Source: Lolium rigidum (Eukaryota > Streptophyta > Magnoliopsida > Poales > Poaceae). Taken from it: a DNA stretch of 64,000 nucleotides. The DNA is taken from the NCBI RefSeq assembly GCF_022539505.1, contig NC_061508.1, positions 66,163,754 to 66,227,753 of the forward strand, in the 5' to 3' direction. The position numbers were made by a program, and so were the translations under genes. This document shows positions 42,678-56,300 of this stretch, piece by piece (position 1 is the first letter of the stretch; every line of letters starts with the position of its first letter). The notes beneath the pieces were generated by a model. The model was given only the letters and a program-made list of their open reading frames with translations, searched no databases and had not been told where the DNA came from.

Positions 42678-44644
42678 TGGTAGCACCAACAGTTCGAAGA
42701 AAAGGTCTTCCAAATATAATGGGACAAGATGCATTGCATTCAATATCCAAGACAACAAAATCAACGGGGAAAAGGTTATTGTTAACCATAATACGAACAT
42801 TATCAATCCTCCCCAAAGGTTTCTTTATAGCATTATCAGCAAGATTAACATCCAAATAACAATTTTTCAATGGTGGCAAGTCAAGCATATCATAAATTTT
42901 CTTAGGCATAACAGAAATACTTGCACCAAGATCACATAAAGCATTACAATCAAAATCATTGACCCTCATGTTAATGATGGGCTCCCAACCATCTTCTCAC
43001 TTCCTAGGAATTGAAGTTTCAAGTTTTAGTTTCTCTTCTCTAGCTTTTATGAGAGCATTTGTAATATGTTTTGTAAAGGTCAAATTTATAGCACTAGCAT
43101 TGGGACTTTTAGCAAGTTTTTGTAAGAACTTTATAACTTCAGAGATGTGACAATCATCAAAATATAAACCATTATGATCTACAGCAATGGGATCATTGTC
43201 CCCAATATTTTGAAAAATTTCAGCAGTTTTATCACAAACTGTTTCAGCAGTTTTAGCAGTTTCAAGCAATTTTGCACGCTTTGCACTAGGAGTAGAAACA
43301 TTGCCAACACCAATTATTTTACCATTGATAGTAGAGGTGTAGCAACATGTGAAGCATTAACATTACTAGTGGTGATAATAGTCCAAACTTTAGCTACATT
43401 ATTCTCTTTAGCAAGTTTTTCGTTTTCTTCTCTTTCCCACCTAGCATGCAATTCAGCCATCAATCTAATATTCTCATTAATTCGAACTTGGATGGCGTTT
43501 GCTGTAGTAACAATTTTATTATCATTATCCTTACTAGGCATAACTTTCAATTTTAAAAGATCAACATCAGAGGCAAGACTATCAACCTTAGAAGCAAGAA
43601 TATCAATTTTATCAAGCTTTTCTTCAACAGATTTGTTAAAAGCAGTTTGTGTACTAATAAATTCTTTAAGCATGGCTTCAAGACCAGGGGGTACACTCCT
43701 ATTATTGGTGTAAGAATTCCCATAAGAATTGCCATAACCATTACCATTATTAGAAGGATATGGCCTATAGTTGTTACCAGAATTATTGCTATAAGCATTG
43801 TTGTTGAAATTATTACTTCTAATGAAGTTCACATCAACATGTTCTTCTTGGGAAACCAATGAAGCTAAAGGAACATTATTAGGATCAACATTAGATCTAC
43901 CATTCACAAGCATAGACATAATAGCATCAATCTTATCACTCAAGGAAGAGGTTTCTTCGACAGAATTTACCTTCTTACCTTGTGGAGCTCTTTCCGTGTG
44001 CCATTCAGAGTAATTTATCATCATATCATCAAGAAGCTTTGTTGCCGCCCCCAAAGTAATGGACATAAAGGTACCTCCAGCAGCTGAATCCAATAGGTTC
44101 CGCGAAGAAAAATTCAATCATGCATAAAAGGTTTGGATGATCATCCAAGTAGTCAGTCCATGGGTAGGGCAATAATTTACCAAAGATTTCATTCTCTCCC
44201 ATGCTTGAGCAACATGTTCATTATCTAATTGCTTAAAATTCATTATGCTACTTCTCAAAGATATAATTTTAGCGGGAGGATAATATCTACCAATAAAAGC
44301 ATCCTTACATTTGTCCATGAATCAATACTATTCTTAGGCAAAGATAGCAACCAATCTTTAGCTCTTCCTCTTAAGGAGAAAGGAAACAATTTTAATTTTA
44401 TAATGTCACCATCTACATCCTTATACTTTTGCATTTCACAAAGTTCAACAAAACTATTAAGATGGGCAGCAGCATCATCAGAACTAACACCAGAAAATTG
44501 CTCTCTCATAACAAGATTTAGTAAAGCAGGTTTAATTTCAAAGAATTCTACTGTAGTAGCAGGTGGAGCAATAGGTGTGCATAGGAAATCATTATTATTT
44601 GTGCTAGTGAAGTCACACAACTTAGTATTTTCAGGAGTATTCAT
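42678..44644 (-). pseudogene. gag: Element E gag-protease, disrupted
   Basis: Start Met at 44644 (MNTPENTKLCDF). The capsid part reads 'FEIKPALLNLVMREQFSG', 'LKLFPFSLRGRAKDWLLSLP', 'AWERMKSLVNYCPTHGLT' and 'WMIIQTFYA', the Athila-type gag pattern. A frame change near 44320, a nonsense codon at 44118 (TGA where F has GGA) and another change near 43310 break it. Then come an Asn/Tyr/Gly-rich stretch, a charged helical region and a retropepsin domain ('NALCDLGAS', 'PVDFVVLDIECNASCPIIFG') with DLGAS in place of DTGAS. The Helitron cuts in after 'RTVGAT'. There is no RT or integrase. F carries the same protein. Confidence 0.85.
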
Positions 44645-44689
44645 TTTAGCAGTAGTAAATAAAACAAACCAAATAAAGTAAATGCAAGT

Positions 44690-44830
44690 AACTAATTTTT
44701 TTGTGTTTTTAATATGGAGAACAAGACAGTAAATAAAGTAAAGCTAGCAACTAATTTTTTTGTATTTTTGATATAAGAGCAAACAAAGCAGTAAATAAAA
44801 CAAAGTAAAGCAAGACAAAAACAAAGTAAA
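44690..44830. repeat. Tandem leader repeat of element E
   Basis: Reverse complement of the doubled leader in element B: 'actaattttttttgtg'-type units at about 44690 and 44750. It lies between the primer site and the gag start. Confidence 0.65.
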
Positions 44831-44872
44831 GAGATTGGATGTGGGAGACTCCCCTTGCAGCGTGTCTTGATC

Positions 44873-44890
44873 TCCCCGGCAACGGCGCCG
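44873..44890 (-). other. Primer-binding site, tRNA-Asp type (element E)
   Basis: On minus, CGGCGCCGTTGCCGGGGA, one mismatch at the first base. It lies 11 bp after the LTR end at 44902. Confidence 0.85.
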
Positions 44891-44901
44891 TAAAAAGAGC
44901 T

Positions 44902-45060
44902 TGATAGCGTGCAAGACACACGTCCGTTGGGAACCCCAAGAGGAAGGTGTGATGCGTACAAGCAGCAAAGTTTTCCCTCGCAAGAAACCAACGTTATCGA
45001 ACCAGTAGGGAGTCAAGGAACACGTGAAGGTTGTTGGTGGCGGAGTATAGTGCGGCGCAA
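44902..45060 (-). mobile_element. Element E 5' LTR, last 159 bp
   Basis: Ends GCTATCA on minus at 44902 and matches the end of the B and F LTRs. It is cut at 45061 by the start of element F in the opposite direction. Confidence 0.82.
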
Positions 45061-45070
45061 TGATACGTCT
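45061..45070 (+). mobile_element. First 10 bp of element F, split off by the LARD
   Basis: TGATACGTCT, the usual LTR start, directly before the LARD. The sequence resumes after the LARD as ccgacgtatcgataat at 59305. CGTCT (45066-45070) is the LARD target duplication. Confidence 0.85.
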
Positions 45071-45529
45071 TGTGGGGACCCCGGACTAGCTGTCCGAAAT
45101 TCCCTGTTATGTATACAGTTCACGATCCCATGATCAGTGCGTCGTGAACACATAACCGAACTGATATCAAATTACACCATCCATTACAAAGCGGAATAAG
45201 AAAATTACAACATGGTCACACGACCGATAATTACATAATAGCCTCGAATGGCCTAACTAAACATCAGAGTAGCATCATCACTTCAGCAGCGCAGTACCCA
45301 AGTCATCTGCCATAACCCTACAGGCAACTGACTGGGAAGACGTTCCTAGCTCGCATAGACGTCGCCAACACCTTCTTCACCCGTCGTGTTCCTCCAAGTC
45401 CGGCCAAGTAAATAGCCGGGGACAAAGCCGTGAGTACATTTGGAATTGTACTCGCAAACCATCAAGAAAGGTACTTTGCAAGAGTGCAAGATAACAAGTG
45501 CTAAACTAAGATGACAAGAGGGAAGAGCT

Positions 45530-45662
45530 AATTTCTCTTGTGGAAATAGCACGAGAAAGAGAAATAGTTTCTCTTGTGGATATAGCATGTGGAAGAGACA
45601 TAGTTTCTCTCGTGGATATAGCATGTGGAAGAGACATAGTTTCTCTTGTGGACATAGCATGC
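45530..45662. repeat. 36-bp minisatellite in the LARD LTR
   Basis: Units of 36 bp with 'agtttctcttgtggatatag' then 'catgtggaagagacat' start at 45566, 45602 and 45638, with a diverged unit before them. The same array occurs at 53827-53965 in the other LTR. The period is a multiple of three, so the minus strand reads a 12-residue repeat ('YPQEKLCLFHML'); this is probably incidental. Confidence 0.85.
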
Positions 45663-46047
45663 CGCCATCTCAATTGATGGGGACGCTATGGAAGTCCTAA
45701 GACATATCTATACTTTTATTGGAGATGAGGCTAGCATAAGTCCATCTACGACATCTGATGGAAATGCTAGAGGATTCCTATGACATACCTATATCTTTAT
45801 TGAAGAAGATACGTTCAAGAGATACTTATGACATGTCTATATCTTTATTAAAGAAGAGTTCCTCTTCAAGAAACATTTAGGAAAGAGTTCCCCACTTAGC
45901 CTTCATTTTTCCACGACCATCTCCATATGGTCAACACACGCCCTTTTTCCGTACCCTTCCGGTACATCATAAACACAACACTTCCTTTGCAAATCATTTG
46001 TTCAAAAACAAAACGCAAGCCCCGGTAAAGGTAGACCTTTGCAACCC

Positions 46048-46095
46048 GTCCATGACCGCGGACGCGGCTATTCGAATAGATTTGACTCTGCAGAG
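46048..46095. repeat. Triple-palindrome module, LARD 3' LTR
   Basis: GTCC...GGAC arms (46048-46063), TATTCGAATA (46069-46078) and CTCTGCAGAG (46086-46095): the reverse order of the module in the solo LTR at 29014-29063. Confidence 0.8.
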
Positions 46096-49000
46096 TTTGC
46101 ACACTTTCCCCACAACTATCCGGATACCTATCGTGTGGGCATCATCCCCGCATAACAACATATGCCACGACGGATACCCGGACATAACCTTTCGCCCATA
46201 TCCACTGGCACGAGTCCTTCCCTCGCGGGCTTACCCCTTCCCGGCACCCCGGCAGCATACCTCCTTTTGAGCGTATCTCCGGCGCCATGACAGAAGACCC
46301 TCGGCAATCGTCCGGCTATCGGTTAAGACAGTGTATTGCCTCCTCAGAGCGCAACCCGGCGTCGGAGGTCGTCATGACCCTCCCTAGAAAGTTGTGAAGG
46401 GTGCTCCTGCCAGCTTCAACAAACTACGGGCTAAGCCCCGTCCCACACCAGGGTAGTGTGGTTGCGCGATAAAAGTTGGGCTGGTGTACACTTATACGCA
46501 GTGCTCCTTTTTAAAAACACATTTCACCCACACTTCCTTTGCTTGTCCACAACCAACCATATTTCCTCCGAACAACCTTGTTCCAAACATTGCCTTTCCA
46601 AAACATACACTTGAGTAGAGTTAACTTACCCAAGGTTTTCACAAACATTTACAACAAGGTAAGCCTTGAGGGGTTCCCAACCTATAGTTTCATGAGTGGA
46701 ACTACTATTGCACTACGGCCGAGATGAGAGTCATCACGCCATAGATGGTGTAAACAAAAGGGTAATGGAGTGGATCATACTTGCTTTAAGGTAAGCATGT
46801 ATTATGACAACACAAGGAGGATTATACTTTCAGATTTGTGGTGCTAAATATACAACTTAGATAGTGGAGTATCACTATCCAACATACTCTCCAATATGGT
46901 ACACGGCATACTCTTCTCAAGTTGAGAATACACCAAGATCATGACATTGCTACCTCTATACTACAAAGGGGTGGGGGTGATGTAAGTTATTTTCTTGAGA
47001 TGATGCATGCTCAAGTTGGGCATACATGATAACCAAGGGGAATAGCACGGCCATGATGCCATTGATCCCATAATCACATGACAAAGGTGGAGTATCACCA
47101 CTAGGGAGTACCCCACTTGGAAACACACATAGATGACATAAATAGAGAGAATAACACACATAGAATTCAAGGTGCTTTGGACATCAACAAATGACATCCA
47201 ACTAGACACCAAATCAGAGATCAAAAGATGGCTTGCCTTGGCTTATGTGTCCCTGTACTTCTTCAACTCCATCAATATAAGAATCCCAACAATATAAATA
47301 AAATCCTCGTCCGATTCCACTTCTTCTTCTTCTTCTCCGGAATTGTTCGCATCTATCGCCGGAAAATATAAAAGGAACACAATCAATCACATTGCACCAA
47401 CAAAACAAACATACAACAATCAACAATCAGTAGCTAACCACCTTAATAAGGGATAACCTACAAAATACTTATAGATACCACAAAACAATTTTAAGAGTTT
47501 TAATTTAGAAAACCCCATTTATTTACCTAGTAGAGGTATGAGAGTGCCACGACTTAGCAATTGCCTCTCTAGCTATCACCATGGCACAAACTAAGTATCC
47601 CCTGGTAGATAACATAAAAAGGAGGACAAGTGCATTAGTTTGGCATCACAAACATTCACAATACATTTTCAAACAATTTTTGGAAAAGTAGAAATCAGTT
47701 TTCCTAATTTAATTTGCTCACTTAACACTATACAAAAATAGGAAGCAAACCATATACCACATCATTTAAAAACTTAAGCAAAACAAAAGATATAATGTTA
47801 GGTTGCAGCGGTTTTGTTTTGCAAGCATAAAACAAAGGTTGCCCATTTCTAATAAAAAGAGTTGGCCAAGGGTTTTAAATAAACCGAAAAGTTTTGCTTC
47901 AACAACTCATGCAGCACACACATGTTATTTTCGGTAACCAATAAGCATGAACAGAGACTAACAGTATTTTTCCTAGAAGGCCAGTACTAATACAAGACTA
48001 ACCCAATTGGATTCACTCAAAAATATTAAACCTACAATTTTAGGAATTTCTTTGAATCTGACTGTACAGAAAACAAGATCTGTAAGTCATAAATCGTAGA
48101 AAAATCCTAAAAATATGAGGTCACTGGCATTTGAAAGATATTTAAACAGAGATTGACACACAATTGGATTTGGGTTCAAATTGTTTCTGAAACTCTCACA
48201 AATGGATTTACAAATTTACTGCATGTCTGTACCAATTTCTTTCTCTCTGGAGTTACACAACAGATAAATGTTTGAAACTTGTTTGAGATGATTAAGAAAA
48301 CATTCAGCAATCCTACAGAATTGGAATCACTCAATTAGGTACAAAATTGGATTTTTGATGAATTAAAAGCTAACAGCCATGTCTGCAGAACACACAGAAC
48401 AAGTTTAATTCACCACAAATCGTACATAAATCATAAAAATATGAGGTCAGCTGCATCTGAAAGGTATTGAATAGGTGGTTCTTACCCAGTTGGTTTCATT
48501 CAAAAATTTGTCTCCAAGCTTCTGGTTTAATTCGACAAAGTCAGATCTGACCAGATCTTGATCTGTGAACCATTTCAGTTTCAGGAGGTCAATCGAAGTG
48601 AAACCACCGCCAAAATGAAGGTACTGAAGAGGGCTTTCACCCACAGTTGAGTTTGCTCAAAAAGGTTTTGTAAAACGGGAGAAATCTAACAAACAGTGAC
48701 TCTGCATGTTTTCAGGACTTTATTTACCATGCAAAATCCGTAACGAATTTGAGGATGAGACCAACGCCAAGTTGTAGATCATTTCAATACCTATCTGTAG
48801 AACTTTGAATCACTCGATTTGGATCTGCACACAAGATTTGGCGGATTTTACAAGTTCGTACCAGAATCTGAAACAGCAAAGTAGCAGAAATTACTGCAAG
48901 GTTTTGGACGAACTTTGCTCAAGAACTTCAGATCTGAGGATAGCTCAACCTTCTCCATGCTTGGACCAACATGCACCTGCATCAAGATCCAATCTTGTGA

Positions 49001-49259
49001 GAGGAGAAAGGAGAAATAGGGCTGGATTCATCAAAGATTAGGGGAGAAGAGAGTGAGAGGGAAGCTCTCATGGTGAGGGAAAGCTTGAGGGAGGAGAGGA
49101 GATGCATCTAGGTGAGCTTTCCATGGCCATGGCCGGCCATGGAGCCTTGGGAGCAGCAGCATTTCGTGGGTGAGAGGTATGAGAGGAGTGTGAGGGAGTG
49201 AGGAGTGTGAGGAGTGAAAAATGACAGCAAAGAGAGGAGGGGTGGCCGGCCATGAGCTC

Positions 49260-49267
49260 CTTAAATA
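49260..49267 (-). promoter_or_regulatory. TATA-like box of the LARD LTR
   Basis: TATTTAAG on minus, followed in element sense by a C/T-rich leader, as in the solo LTR at 26816. The other LTR has TATTAAAG at 57528-57535. Its distance from the LTR start is about 1.76 kb. Confidence 0.5.
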
Positions 49268-51030
49268 GAGGGAGGATGGTGGCTGCCTCCTTTTGTTGAT
49301 TGGCTGAGATGGGTGGCTGCTCATTTAGTGATTGGGTTAGGTGGGAGGCAAGGCTTGTAGAGAGAAGAAAATTGAGAGAGGCATGGCTGGCCGAATATGT
49401 CATGCATACACCATTTGGCCGGCTCCATTCTTGTCAATAAAAAAATGAACAATGTGAGAGATATAGAGATGGAGGAAGATTGTGATGGTAAAATATACCA
49501 TGATGGTATTTGTTGCATGATGGCCTTGTGCCAAGAAGATAATGGTGATGGTGGTTGAGACAATGGTAGAGCAAGAATAAGAGAGATGGTGAGTGAAATA
49601 ACCATATACCCACAATGATGAATATGGTGACATAAATCATGAATTCATGAGGTCAAGGTGATGATGGAAAAGAATAGATGATTGAGATGGGTAGGATGAA
49701 ATATATAAGTTGCTCTACAAATAAGAGGTCAATTGGGAGTGATTTGAAAGTATCAAATGATCATCCATTTGATCAAGAATTGGAGGATGAAGGAATATAA
49801 TGTGGTAGATCAGAGATGTACACAAGATGTGCAAGAGTTGTCATTTGAAATAGAGATTCATTTGAAAAGTATAGGGACACACCTCAATTATCTAGGGACA
49901 ATTGGGAATGAACTCAAGTGAAATGGAATTTTGAAGATGTTGAGAGAAAACTATTTGGAACATAGAAGTTCAAAATATTCTACTTACTTTCTCAAGTAAA
50001 GTAGAGTTTTTCTCAAATGTAAAAATAAGCAAGAGGGAAAACAAGAAATGGTATAGGTACCATAAACAAGCCTTTTGTTAAAAAGAAGGCAAGATAGAAA
50101 ATAATGTTTTTAGAAATCAGTACTTGGTAGAAATGAGATGAAAAACAAAACCCATTTTAGTTCCTTGTTTTCTTTTGAAGAAATATTTTGACAAGCTTTA
50201 ATAAAACTAGAAGTGGTTTTGTGGTCAAAACCAGAGAAGAAAACAGTAGGGTTTTGAGAAGGAGAACTAATTTAGGGAGAAGTGTTCTCAAGGGTAGATG
50301 GTGGCTACAAAATGTATCCATCATCCCCACTCTTGGTTTTGTGAAGATAAACTTGGATGAAAACAAAAACAAGAGGTAAAATAGGAAGAAGTGATCTGGT
50401 GCTGGAACATGGGATAGGATACCAGATCAAGTTGAATATATGAGTTGCAAGGATTGACTGAGACATGCAGGACGTGGAGGTTGAAGAGGATGTTGCATAG
50501 ATGAGATCCATGCATTGAAGTCAACTATAACAGTTGTGGGTGCTTAGAGATCAATTGCCAAAGTCTGGACATTTTAAGCCTGTCAACACAGATGGTCGAC
50601 ATGGCCTCAAAACCAACAAGGATGAGTGGGTATAAGAGAGGGATGTAGTTGGGGGTAGACGATCCCAAGTTTTGAATTAAGGATGATTGAGCTATCTTGT
50701 ACTACAAAGAGAAAATCAAGATGGCACACTCATGTTGCCATCGGAGAGAGAGTTTGATGTAGTAACAAGGAAAACAATTTTTTTCTAAGTCACACATGTT
50801 TTATTAGGTGAGTTGCTTGTTTAACCACTAGGGGTGTTGTTCTAAGAGGTAGCTCAAGACAAAACTCAACAAGCAAATCAAGACAATTCATCTACCAATA
50901 GATCAAGGCAATTCATCATAACAAACAGATCAAGGCAATTCATCTATCTAGTCTTAAGAAAAAGTTTTTGTTCCCCCTGATTTTTGCATTATGGACAAAT
51001 AAACAAGGTTGCAAAAAGTGGGGTGTTACA

Positions 51031-53371
51031 GATCTTCCACCCTTAAACTAATCTCGTCCCGAGATTACTGTGCGTGGAACTAGAGGGGTTGTAATGCTTA
51101 ACGAAAGTTAGACTCCATCCTTCTGTAGATGCACCATTGTAGAGAAGGTCGTTGCTTCATCTTCTAGCAGACATGATGGATTCATGCCGATGGCGAGCTT
51201 CATGAAGAAGTTGACTACTCCCTGCAGATGTTAGACTTGTAGCTTCTTATCAATCCTAGCGGAGTCCATGACTTCGGAAAAGTTAGTGCACTCCAATGGT
51301 GCCTTAGCAGGGTTGAAAACTTTTTGGAGTTAGCCTAAATTTAGTGGAAGACGAAGTCTTCCACCCTTAAGATTTTTCATCGGGTTCTCGGAAAAACTCA
51401 GAGCTTAGCCATGCCTTGTGCCAGTTCCAATGTCTGGGAGGCTTCGTGAAGCAAGTCACCTGTCGGGTCTCTCCTTGTTCAGGCTCGAAGAATCTTCTGC
51501 GTAGGCGACGTGCGGACCACCACTTCAAGAGGCACTCCCGGTGTTAACTAAACCATAGGACGCGTGGTAAGTTAGTAAGTCGAAGAAATGCTTGGTTGGT
51601 ATCCACATGAAGCAGCAACAAGGTCGTCGGAGACAATCTTCAGCTTGACGGTCGGTGCTAACTTATACCAGTTGAGTGAGCGGGTAAGCTTGCACCTAGT
51701 CTTGAGTTCTTGAGGTATCTTCGGGAATCTTCACTTGATGAGGACCAGATGAACCATATGATGTAGCTTGGCTTTGACGCTATTGTTCAGCTCATGTTAG
51801 ACGGTGTGTTAGAGGGTAGTTTCGAAGAAGATATCCTCGCGGTTAGCGAGATTATACTCCAGGGTTAGACCAAGTTAGTATGTCTTCTCGCCGAGGTGCA
51901 GTCACTCTTGAAGGTAGGGGCTTCTGCTTCGTTGGCGTGGTAGAGTCGCTCCAGCTGATCTTGAAAGTAGTCGGCGTAGATAGGGGTCTGAGTTAGTTTC
52001 CCTGATGGTTGAAAAACAACTGCTAACGGGTTTAGAGTTAGAGTCTTTCGTTAATCTACCCAACTAACTAGCGAGTTAGCAATACATCGGCGAGGCAAAC
52101 TTTAATCCTATCATGGCATGTGACACCCATACAACCATAACCAGAGACAAAATACCACTAACAGAGGCTACTGGTATTTTTCCTAGATGCATAGTAACAA
52201 AACAAGATCAACACAATTGGAATCATTCAAAAATATTTATTTTTCAATTTTTGAGACTCAAAATACTAACCAGAAACAGTGGTCAAGTTTTATTTATTAA
52301 AAATCTCACAAAAATCCTAAAAATACAAGGTCAGTGGCGTATGAAAGATAATTCCATACTGGTTCTAGTGCAATTGGAATCACATCAATCGGAGCTACCA
52401 AACTATTTTTATTAGCAAAACAGTACATCTGGCGATTTCCATTTTTAATTTCTGTTTCACAAATTCCAAACAATTAAAAAGGGCGGGAACGTCTAAATAG
52501 CAAGACATACATGCACACAGCAAACAGATACAAACACTCAAGGCAGCACACTACGGAACTACAAGCAATCATCAAACCAGACATGGTACTCTAAGTACCC
52601 AGAAATTCCTAATGCGCGGGTTTATCTCAATCAAGGCGATTGAGTTTGTCCTATCCATCCTATTGGTTTGGGGCTGGTCACATATGTCGATGTCTTCATA
52701 TCATCAGCATCAGCTTCAACTTGGATCCTTGTAGCAGTTGGTGGTGAAGGGGCCGGGTGTTGTGTCGTTGATGTTGAGGCGGAGGAGAAAAGCGTGTAGA
52801 ACTTTTAGTCTCGACATCCCGGAAACATGAGGTCTTCGAAGAGGTAGCCGTTGAGGTGCTCCCGAAGTCGAGATCTTCTCGTGGCTGGCCTAAAAATTAC
52901 TAGTCAAGAAACTGAGGACTTGATCCCCGATGACTGCAAAAAGTGCAAGTCCACGGAGGAACAAGGTCAGATCTTTGACATACTTTGGTGACAACCAAAG
53001 ATATGATGTTATCATCCCTACATGAGCACGGCTAAGTCGGCATCCAATCTTCAAAAGATGCTGTTGGATATACATGAGACTTCCTGAGGGGTTGATCCAT
53101 CTTTGAGTTTGAGTCTCCGGTCTGAGTTGGGGACATCGTCTAACATGTGGGTTTGAAGTGGATGAGACAATAGAGTAAGAATTTTCAAACATTTTAATAA
53201 AGCGGAGAGATAAGAATTTAGAAGCTTTGAAGAAATAAGAGGAGTAGAAGCTATGCTTCCTACTAAAGAAATAATTTGTTTCGTAAATAGTTTTTCCCAA
53301 TTACTTGTTTCCTAACTAACGTCCATGCTAACTAAGGTCTCCTACAGTCAGGATAGCTCTGATACCAGCTC
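51031..53371 (-). mobile_element. LARD internal domain (2341 bp, non-coding)
   Basis: Between the two LTRs. Next to the 3' LTR (51031-51075, minus) reads 'cgggacgagattag', 'tttaagggtggaagatc', a polypurine tract in the style of Del/Tekay chromoviruses. At the other end is a tRNA-iMet primer site. Part of the interior (52120-52420) is a diverged relative of LTR sequence around 47940-48150. One minus ORF (53300-52890) has no motif I know. Without gag or pol, this element must rely on proteins from another retrotransposon. Confidence 0.85.
53356..53367 (-). other. Primer-binding site, initiator tRNA-Met (LARD)
   Basis: On minus, TGGTATCAGAGC, the standard plant tRNA-iMet primer site, a few bases from the 5' LTR (53372). 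It fixes the LARD orientation as minus. Confidence 0.92.
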
Positions 53372-56300
53372 TGTGGGGACCCCGGACTAGCTGTCCGAAA
53401 TTCCCTGTTATGTATACAGTTCACGATCCCATGATCAGTGCGTCGTGAACACATAACCGAACTGATATCAAATTACACCATCCATTACAAAGCGGAATAA
53501 GAAAATTACAACATGGTCACACGACCGATAATTACATAATAGCCTCGAATGGCCTAACTAAACATCAGAGTAGCATCATCACTTCAGCGAGCGCAGTACC
53601 CAAGTCATCTCGCCATAACCCTACGAGCAACCGAGCGGGAAGACGTTCCTAGCTCGCATAGACGTCGCCAACACCTTCTTCACCCGTCGTGTTCCTCCAA
53701 GTCCGGCCAAGTAAATAGCCGGGGACAAAGCCGTGAGTACATTTGGAATTGTACTCGCAAACCATCAAGAAAGGTACTTTGCAAGAGTGCAAGATAACAA
53801 GTGCTAAACTAAGATGACAAGAGGGAAGAGCTAATTTCTCTTGTGGAAATAGCACGAGAAAGAGAAATAGTTTCTCTTGTGGATATAGCATGTGGAAGAG
53901 ACATAGTTTCTCTCGTGGATATAGCATGTGGAAGAGACATAGTTTCTCTTGTGGACATAGCATGCCGCCATCTCAATTGATGGGGACGCTATAGGAAGTT
54001 CTAAGACATATCTATACTTTTATTGGAGATGAGGTAGCATAAGTCCATCTCAGATTGATGGAAATGCTAGAGGATTCCTATGACATACCTATATCTTTAT
54101 TGAAGAAGATACTTCAAGAGATACTTATGACATGTCTATATCTTTGTTAAAGAAGAGTTCCTCTTCAAGAAACATTTAGGAAAGAGTTCCCCACTTAGCC
54201 TTCATTTTTCCACGACCATCTCCATATGGTCAACACACGCAACACTTCCTTTGCAAATGATTTGTTCAAAAACAAAACGCAAGCCCCGGTATAGGTAGAC
54301 CTTTGCAACCCGTCCATGACCGCGGACGCGGCTATTCGAATAGATTTGACTCTGCAGAGTTTGCACACTTTCCCCACAACTATCCGGATACCTATCGTGT
54401 GGGCATCATCCCCGCATAACAACATATGCCACGACGGATACCCGGACATAACCTTTCGCCCATATCCACCGGCACGAGTCCTTCCCCGCGGGCTTACCCC
54501 TTCCCGGCACCCCGGCAGCATACCTCCTTTTGAGCGTATCTCCGGCGCCATGACGAAGACCCTCGGTAATCGTCCGGCTATCGGTTAAGACGAGTGTATT
54601 GCCTCCTCCGGAGCGCAACCCGGCGTCGGAGGTCGTCATGACCCTCCCTAGAAAGTTGTGAAGGGTGCTCCTGCCGGCTTCAACAAACTACGGGCTAAGC
54701 CCCGTCCCACACCAGGGTAGTGTGGTTGCGCGATAAAAGTTGGGCTGGTGTACACTTATACGCGAGTGCTCCTTTTTAAAAACACATTTCACCCACACTT
54801 CCTTTGCTTGTCCACAACCAACCATATTTCCTCCGAACAACCTTGTTCCAAACATTGCCTTTCCAAAACATACACTTGAGTAGAGTTAACTTACCCAAGG
54901 TTTTCACAAACATTTACAACAAGGTAAGCCTTGAGGGGTTCCCAACCTATAGTTTCATGAGTGGAACTACTATTGCACTACGGCCGAGATGAGAGTCATC
55001 ACGCCATAGATGGTGTAAACAAAAGGGTAATGGAGTGGATCATACTTGCTTTAAGGTAAGCATATATTATGACAACACAAGGAGGATTATACTTTCAGAT
55101 TTGTGGTGCTAAATATACAACTTAGATAGTGGAGTATCACTATCCAACATACTCTCCAATATGGTACACGGCATACTCTTCTCAAGTTGAGAATACACCA
55201 AGATCATGACATTGCTACCTCTATACTACAAAGGGGGTGGGGGTGATGTAAGTTATTTTCTTGAGATGATGCATGCTCAAGTTGGGCATACATGATAACC
55301 AAGGGGAATAGCACGGCCATGATGCCATTGATCCCATAATCACATGACAAAGGTGGAGTATCACCACTAGGGAGTACCCCACTTGGAAACACACATAGAT
55401 GACATAAATAGAGAGAATAACACACATAGAATTCAAGGTGCTTTGGACATCAACAAATGACATCCAACTAGACACCAAATCAGAGATCAAAAGATGGCTT
55501 GCCTTGGCTTATGTGTCCCTGTACTTCTTCAACTCCATCAATATAAGAATCCCAACAATATAAATAAAATCCTCGTCCGATTCCACTTCTTCTTCTTCTT
55601 CTCCGGAATTGTTCGCATCTATCGCCGGAAAATATAAAAGGAACACAATCAATCACATTGCACCAACAAAACAAACATACAACAATCAACAATCAGTAGC
55701 TAACCACCTTAATAAGGGATAACCTACAAAATACTTATAGATACCACAAAACAATTTTAAGAGTTTTAATTTAGAAAACCCCATTTATTTACCTAGTAGA
55801 GGTATGAGAGTGCCACGACTTAGCAATTGCCTCTCTAGCTATCACCATGGCACAAACTAAGTATCCCCTGGTAGATAACATAAAAAGGAGGACAAGTGCA
55901 TTAGTTTGGCATCACAAACATTCACAATACATTTTCAAACAATTTTTGGAAAAGTAGAAATCAGTTTTCCTAATTTAATTTGCTCACTTAACACTATACA
56001 AAAATAGGAAGCAAACCATATACCACATCATTTAAAAACTTAAGCAAAACAAAAGATATAATGTTAGGTTGCAGCGGTTTTGTTTTGCAAGCATAAAACA
56101 AAGGTTGCCCATTTCTAATAAAAAGAGTTGGCCAAGGGTTTTAAATAAACCGAAAAGTTTTGCTTCAACAACTCATGCAGCACACACATGTTATTTTCGG
56201 TAACCAATAAGCATGAACAGAGACTAACAGTATTTTTCCTAGAAGGCCAGTACTAATACAAGACTAACCCAATTGGATTCACTCAAAAATATTAAACCTA

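Larger units (their letters stand above)
45071..51030 (-). mobile_element. LARD 3' LTR (5960 bp)
   Basis: On minus it starts TGTAACACCCCAC (51030) and ends GGGTCCCCACA (45071). Nearly identical to 53372-59299, apart from scattered substitutions and small indels such as a ~35-bp stretch (45950-45985) missing in the other copy. A TATA-like TATTTAAG lies at 49260-49267 on minus. It contains a 36-bp minisatellite (45530-45662), the triple-palindrome module (46048-46095) and low-complexity CTT runs. Its ORFs are short and carry no transposon domain. Confidence 0.93.

Noticed and set aside
44873..44890. tRNA-Asp gene fragment
   Set aside because: Only the 18-bp primer-binding site next to an LTR; no cloverleaf sequence follows.
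45346..45660. 104-codon minus ORF with repeated 'YPQEKLCLFHML', duplicated at 53649-53963
   Set aside because: Product of a 36-bp minisatellite in the LARD LTR; identical copies come from LTR duplication, not selection.
46954..50530. Many 60-110 codon ORFs in the LARD LTRs as genes
   Set aside because: Short, hydrophobic or low-complexity, present on both strands and duplicated only because the LTR is.
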